Shown piece after piece: positions 59,033-64,000 of a stretch of 64,000 nucleotides of DNA; the stretch's first letter is position 1, and each line of letters begins with the position of its first letter. This stretch comes from Branchiostoma belcheri. Its lineage: Eukaryota > Chordata > Leptocardii > Amphioxiformes > Branchiostomatidae. The position numbers and the translations under genes were made by a program. The notes under the pieces were generated by a model that saw nothing but the letters and a program-made list of their open reading frames with translations, was not told the origin of the DNA and searched no databases. The DNA lies in the NCBI RefSeq assembly GCF_001625305.1, contig NW_017804242.1:625223-689222 (forward strand). The letters run 5' to 3'.

Positions 59033-60142
59033 TGCTCATAATAAATTTCAGCATTGTTTCTTTAGACATTATCACATGAACCAAAATGTACGTTTTTGGA
59101 TAGAAAAAACACAAAATATCATTTTTTTATTCAGAAGAATGAAGTCATCAGCATTTAATAGGCAGAGATTCGTGGCAGTTGTTAACTTACATGTTTGTAC
59201 CGAATTTCAGCAAAAGTGCTTCATTTATCATGGCACAGGTGTCAGAAATCTACATTTTTAGCTAAAAACACCCAAATAACTCGAAAATATTGCAATCAAA
59301 TTGAGCTGCCCTCATATCTACACTCAGATACTTCACTCAAAATCGTCAGGACACAAACATTCCCCCACAGGTATCCCTCTATTGCCATTTATGAAACCGT
59401 ATAAAAGTATTATCCTCTGCGTTGCTAGGGAGATGTATTTTCCTTAGCAACGGTTACCATGGAAACATGATATGAATTTCTGAGGCCCTGAAAATGGACA
59501 ATTTTCCACCGATAAAAATTTTCTTCACGTTTTACATATGGTATGCACTACATTTTACTGGGAAAGCAGCCCAGTGCCTCCTTAGCAACGGCCCTAGCAA
59601 CGGTTTCCCCACAGAAGGCCTGTGGGAATAGAACTTTTAGATACTCATATCTCCAGATTGGATTGATGGATTTTTACGATTTAAAGCTTAAAATGTAGGG
59701 AAAAGTGTAACAAATCAGATGAATTCATAAACCAGGCTCGAAAATGCAATCTGTATATTTGACAGGTTTTGAAAACTAAACATTCCATTTTTTTACGAAT
59801 TTTTACCGAAAAATCGAATTTCAAAAGCTCATAACTTCTCTTAGAAATGACATATCGGAACAAAATTGACATTTTTGTAATCCTTTGTTCCTGTTTTATC
59901 TGGCCGCCAAGTAACGTTGGAAAATATCCATATTTGATTATTTGACACTCCCCTTTGCATTATAAGTAGGAAAGGAGGTGGTCCCTATGGGGTCAAAGTT
60001 CAAGGTCAGATAACAAGGTCAAAGCTGGGCACTTAACATGGTTATCATACATTTTCAAAAAGCTTGTGGGGAGGACTATCACATGAAGGCATTCGCGTTT
60101 TGTCCCTTGATTTGGTAACAAAATCTTGTCTGGCCCATGGAC
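59033..60142 (-). repeat. Right long inverted-repeat arm
   Basis: Reverse complement of 53218-54340. Near its inner edge a block of about 45 bp (CCCACAAGTATCCCTCTATT...CCGTATAAAAGT, 58989-59033) repeats the block at 59364-59408, suggesting a local rearrangement at the arm boundary. Confidence 0.92.
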
Positions 60143-60147
60143 TAATA

Positions 60148-60546
60148 TTGTTCCGTCTTGAAAACCGTTCCAACTTGTTACTCTTGAGTTGTAGTTCTTC
60201 CACGAGTTTTTCAGTCGCGTTGAGTTTCTGGGTGAATGGATTTAATCCGTTCGTCCGCGTCCCGCTGGAATTCACCCAGCTTGCATTCCGTGTCATCCTG
60301 TTTCTTTTCGTCGGCTCTCTAGCCCTCTAGGAGCAGAATATTTTTCTCGAGGCTGTCTTCAAGAGATCTCACCTCGGACTGGAGCTCTCTCTGTCCGTTC
60401 AGAATCTTTCCAAACTGCTCTCGCAGCACAAACGACTCGAAGTCCGACCTGGTATCTCCCTTGTCGTCGCCATTTTCGTCTTCCCTGGAGTCGCCAGACG
60501 AGCCATGCCTCTTTGCCGACGTCCCACGCGTCCTTCTTGTACTCAT
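60148..60546 (-). pseudogene. LINE ORF1, proximal part (coiled coil)
   Basis: The frame from ATG 60546 (MSTRRTRGTSAKRHG) gives an acidic region and a coiled coil (FGKILNGQRELQSEVRSLED). One TAG near 60319 and one frameshift near 60225 follow. It then reads VEELQLKSNKLERFSRRNNI up to the junction with the long-armed element. RRNNI is the entrance of the L1 ORF1p RRM. Confidence 0.8.
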
Positions 60547-60699
60547 TTCGTCCAGATTTGACGTATCCACCTCCAATAGTAGACCACGGACGCCGTGGGA
60601 CCTAGTTCGTACGCAACCGGTCACACGCTGGCTCTAGAATCGTTGAAAATACCAAGTTGAACTCTTCGCCGGAGCCCCCAAAACACGCGCCTACTCCCG

Positions 60700-63600
60700 T
60701 GCTGCCATGACGCCATCCGCTTATCTTTGTTAAATTCCCACGCACACCCAACCGTTCCCCCAGGCATCTGTCAGGCTCAGACAATAGACGGTGCAACTTA
60801 ATGAAATCTTCAGGTCACTTCCTAATTAAATATCGGTCGTCAAAGACCAAAGGAGTTTTGGCAGTGATTCAAGAACCTGACATCTCGACAGATGTATACA
60901 TTTTGTTGTCCATCTTGGTTTAGAGTATGGATTTAAGTTGGTTATTGGACTTATACAGATACGAGTAACATGAAAAATACCGCGTTGTACGTAGGTACAT
61001 GTAGATGAGTGCCGTACAAAGTACAGGGACTTTCGTGTGGTCTATTACAACTAAGATCGAACCAGAAAAGCGCGCGTAAAGCGGTTGCCCGTAGCCCATC
61101 CGGATAGCGGCCAACATTTCATCCACATCCGGGCGGCAATCTAACGATTTCAAAATCAGACGAAGGTCGCTAAATCTCCGCGGCTCGGGACGGGCCTTCC
61201 CCCAGGCCTGATATTCCCCCAAATCCGGGCCGACTTCCAAGATGGTTTTACTCCCAATCGCGCCTTGCGGCTTCAGCGAGCTTTGGTCAGGCTGCCTTGA
61301 GCGGACAAAATAAATTGCCTTTATGTCATACCTGGGCCGCGATTACGTTCGATACGGGTGTTCCGGCCCGTGTGATAACTAGCGGTACGGCCCGGGGGTT
61401 CTTAACGCGTACGGCCCGGGGCTTCCATTGTTCCATAGAACGATTTGAACGCGTTTCGCCCTAACCGCTTGCACCGTTTTCGAAAATTCGAACACAAAAT
61501 TCGGACGTTGGAATTGATGTTGTTGCATTGTTTGGGTTTAGGGACACCAAATGTTCGCCTATTTCGCATTAAAAGGCGTGTTTTCTTGGGTGGGTATGAC
61601 ATAAATAAAATACAACACGGTGTATTCCGCATCACCCTCGGTCCCAGCCCTCCCGCGGATCGGATCTCCCTCCGGCCTTCGGCCGTCGGGCGATCCGACG
61701 CGCGGTCGGGCTGGTACCTCGGGCGATACGGAATACCCCGTGTTGTATTCTATATTTATGTCATACCTGGGCCGCGATTACGTTCGATACGGGTCACGGT
61801 ACGGCCCGGGCTTCTTTACGCGTACAGCCCGGGCTCACTTTACGCGCACGCACAGCCCGGGCTCACTTTACGCGCACGCACGGCCCGGGCTTCCAAATGT
61901 TCCATAGAACGATTCGAACGCGTTTTGCCCTAACCGCGTTAGTATATTAGAGTGGGAGTCTAGTAACTAGTTCCTTAGAGTGAGAGTCTAAGGATTTGTA
62001 ACCGTAATCGTAACTGTAATCGTAACTTTAGCCCAAATCCTACCACGCACAGAAAGACCGTTTGTTTTGTTACACCTCGGCCCCCCGTGAAAGGATGTTT
62101 TCACGGGAAGCGCTCGGCGTCAAAAGCGCCCTATCACAAAATAAGCGTGTTCCAGAGCATTGGCCCTTCGACTGGTATTCTATATAGCGTTATACTTTAT
62201 CAACTTTTTGTGCACGAAACTACATTACGATTTTTATAAGGTAACAGTTAACTCGATACTCATATTCACACAGTGACAGATGACAACTTCCTGAAATATC
62301 TCGAAGTTATAACTGAAAAGTTCCTACCTGTCTGTGACAATGAACACCAATCTTAGCCACCGCACGGTCCTGTCTTGGTACAGAACCACTTCCGCCCAGT
62401 GAAGGGCGAGTTCCTCTGGTCACTTTTTATATACAGCTCAGCATTGCGTACAAAATCGCCCCTTTTTGAATGGGAGTGGCAAAGGCATAGCAAACTCCCA
62501 TTGGTCAAAAATTACGTCACTCTTTGCGATCGCCTTCGGGATGGCAGAGACAGGTACTTGGCTTTCCCACGGTCTTAAAATAGCCTTCGTCACGACGCAC
62601 ATGTGGTTATAGCTCCCACAAGCTATCAAGTCCTAAAGCTATCTGTCATTGTCAATAGACAGTGCAAATTGGTGATGGGTGGGTTTTAGGTTCAAAAGTC
62701 AAATACCTTCTGATCAAAGATCGGCAGCGATTCGACCATTTTCTGCTGTGATCCATGTTTTCTCAGCCTACAACGACATATGTTTGCATTAATACGCCTG
62801 TTTCGGGCGGTCAAGTTGTTTCAACTAGTGCGCTATTGCATATTTTATACCCTTTGAGTCTGAACCAGATCATAGTTTCAATGTTCTCACGCACGCCTAA
62901 CGGTGCCCCAGGCATCTGTCAGTCTGAAACAATATTAATAGACAGTCAGTGCGACTTTTTGATGGGTGGCACCTTAAATCTTCAGGTAAGTTACTTAGCA
63001 GTCTTATCTCGAAAAAATAACCTTCGGGATGAAACACAGGTGGTTGAAGATCGATCGTAAAATAGATCCCCAAGTAAGTTAGCTGTCAAGCTCAGGCAAT
63101 AGTCAGGGAAACTTGATGTTGAGTGGCTTCCTGGTTCAAAAGTAAAATCCTTGCTGACCACTTAAAAGTGGTTCGGTAGTGATTCAAGAACTTGACATCT
63201 CGACAGATGTCCACATTTTGTCGTCCATCTTGGTTTAGAGTATGGATTTAAGTTGGTTATTGGACTTATACAGATACGAGTAACATGAAAAATACCGCGA
63301 ATTGTTGTACGTAGTTACATGTAGATGAGTGCAGTACATTAGTACTACAGCGGCTTCAGCGAGCTTTGGTCAGACTGCCTTGTGCGGATAAAATAAATGG
63401 CCTTTATGTCATACCTGGGCCGCGATTACGTTCGATAAGGGTGTTCCGGACCGGGCCGTACTTTACGGTACGGCCCGGGCTTCTTTACGGTACGGCCCGG
63501 GCTTCTTTACGGTACGGCCCAGGCTTCTTTACTGTACAGCCCGGGCTTCTTTACTGTACAGCCCGGGCTCCTTTACGCGTACGGCCCGCGGGCTTCTTTA

Positions 63601-64000
63601 CGGTACGGCCCGGGCTTCTTTACGGTACGGCCCGGGCAACTTCAAATTTCATCTAAAACTTTTATTCATCTCTAAAAAAAATTAAACACGGTTGGACTTG
63701 TTAAAGCCTTGTTCTTTAGCATGCCAAAATCTAAAAGGAAACACCAAGCCATTTTTGTGCCCCGCGTGTAAACGTAAAGGATGTTTTCACGGGAAGCGCT
63801 CGGCGTCAAAAGCGCCCTATCACAAAATAAGCGTGTTCCAGAGCATTGGCCCTTCGACTGGTATTCTATATAGCGTTATACTTTATCAACTTTTTGTTGC
63901 ACGAAACTACATTACGATTTTTTATAAGGTAACAGTTAACTCGATACTCATATTCACACAGTGACAGATGACAACTTCCTGAAATATCTCGAAGTTATAA
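60700..64000. repeat. Tandem, GC-rich duplicated region running off the window
   Basis: 60860-61100 recurs at 63175-63340, 61273-61370 at 63352-63450, and 62087-62322 almost exactly at 63776-64000, so two copies of a longer unit are present. The second lacks the palindrome at 61604-61758. Arrays of a 22-bp unit, CGGCCCGGGCTTCTTTACGGTA, lie at 61795-61890 and 63465-63640. Degenerate units with CAGGCATCTGTCAGNCT occur near 60765, 62650, 62910 and 63090. No gene recognised. Confidence 0.8.
61604..61758. mobile_element. Palindromic element, AATACAACACGG ends
   Basis: ATAAATAAAATACAACACGG at the left pairs with the inverse near the right end (CCCCGTGTTGTATTCTATAT). Inside is a smaller GATCGGATC / GATCCGAC foldback. 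It is absent from the equivalent position in the second duplicated copy (63450-63780), so it is probably a later insertion. Confidence 0.6.

Larger units (their letters stand above)
53218..60142. mobile_element. 6.9-kb composite element with 1.1-kb inverted-repeat arms
   Basis: Left arm 53218-54340 and right arm 59033-60142 are inverted copies of about 1.1 kb with few differences, both ending at TAGTCCATGGGCCAG. The element sits inside a LINE ORF1. The bases TAT flank it on both sides in the ORF1 reading, and joining the flanks with one TAT keeps the RRNNIRIIG frame, which implies a 3-bp target duplication with the element starting TAGTCC. The inside holds satellite arrays in mirror orientation (55560-56010 and 58060-58810), fragments of another mobile-element gene, and two younger MITEs. 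No intact transposase was seen, so it is non-autonomous or dead. Superfamily not assigned. Confidence 0.85.

Noticed and set aside
54109..59404. Matching small frames at 53.4-54.4 kb and 58.9-59.9 kb taken as conserved proteins
   Set aside because: They match only because the two regions are inverted-repeat arms. Conservation by recent duplication is not evidence of coding.
61445..63656. Gly/Pro/Arg-rich frames at 61445-61933 and 63366-63656
   Set aside because: Products of the 22-bp CGGCCCGGGCTTC array. No domain or splice evidence.

Overview
This is eukaryotic, intron-rich, repeat-dense DNA from a marine invertebrate. I think amphioxus (Branchiostoma) is most likely. The reasons are a type II membrane collagen/C-type lectin pair, a tectonin/SUEL-lectin/Vps62 protein, Tx1/L1-like LINEs, Penelope-like elements, tRNA-derived SINEs and very many terminal-inverted-repeat MITEs. 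The species is inferred, not proven. No bacterial, CRISPR or viral locus was seen.

Layout. 1-13.4 kb: no convincing host gene, only layered transposon debris (MITEs, two SINEs, LINE 3' ends, palindromic minisatellite elements). 13.5-27.4 kb: a tandem duplication of about 7-8 kb carrying two paralogous minus-strand genes for type II transmembrane proteins. Each has a short cytoplasmic N-terminus, one membrane span, a coiled-coil neck, a collagen stalk and a C-type lectin domain. Both resolve into phase-consistent exons (7 exons, 406 aa; 6 exons, 424 aa). 27.9-29.5 kb: a three-exon minus-strand EcKinase-like small-molecule kinase (395 aa); a 67-bp piece of its first exon is pasted about 1.5 kb away in the opposite orientation. 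31-35 kb: mostly unexplained sequence with a Penelope-type ribozyme-like motif.

36-47 kb: one large minus-strand gene of 13 exons (741 aa). It encodes a signal peptide, an acidic/Met-rich linker, tectonin repeats, a SUEL/rhamnose-binding lectin domain and a Vps62-type domain. Its introns hold a decayed copy of the lectin exon, a Penelope GIY-YIG fragment, a foldback element and a 165-bp assembly gap beside a minisatellite.

48.3-60.6 kb: apparently one dead L1/Tx1-like LINE on the minus strand. Its ORF1 is split by a 6.9-kb composite element with inverted-repeat arms of about 1.1 kb. Removing that element and one 3-bp duplicate rejoins the ORF1 reading frame at its RRM motif. The 6.9-kb element itself contains nested MITEs, satellite arrays in mirror orientation and fragments of other mobile-element genes. 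60.7-64 kb: tandem, GC-rich, partly palindromic repeats, including a duplicated segment that runs off the window.

The host genes fit a lectin/recognition theme: two membrane collagen-lectins and one secreted multi-lectin. The EcKinase-like gene is probably a separate detoxification or metabolite-phosphorylating enzyme.
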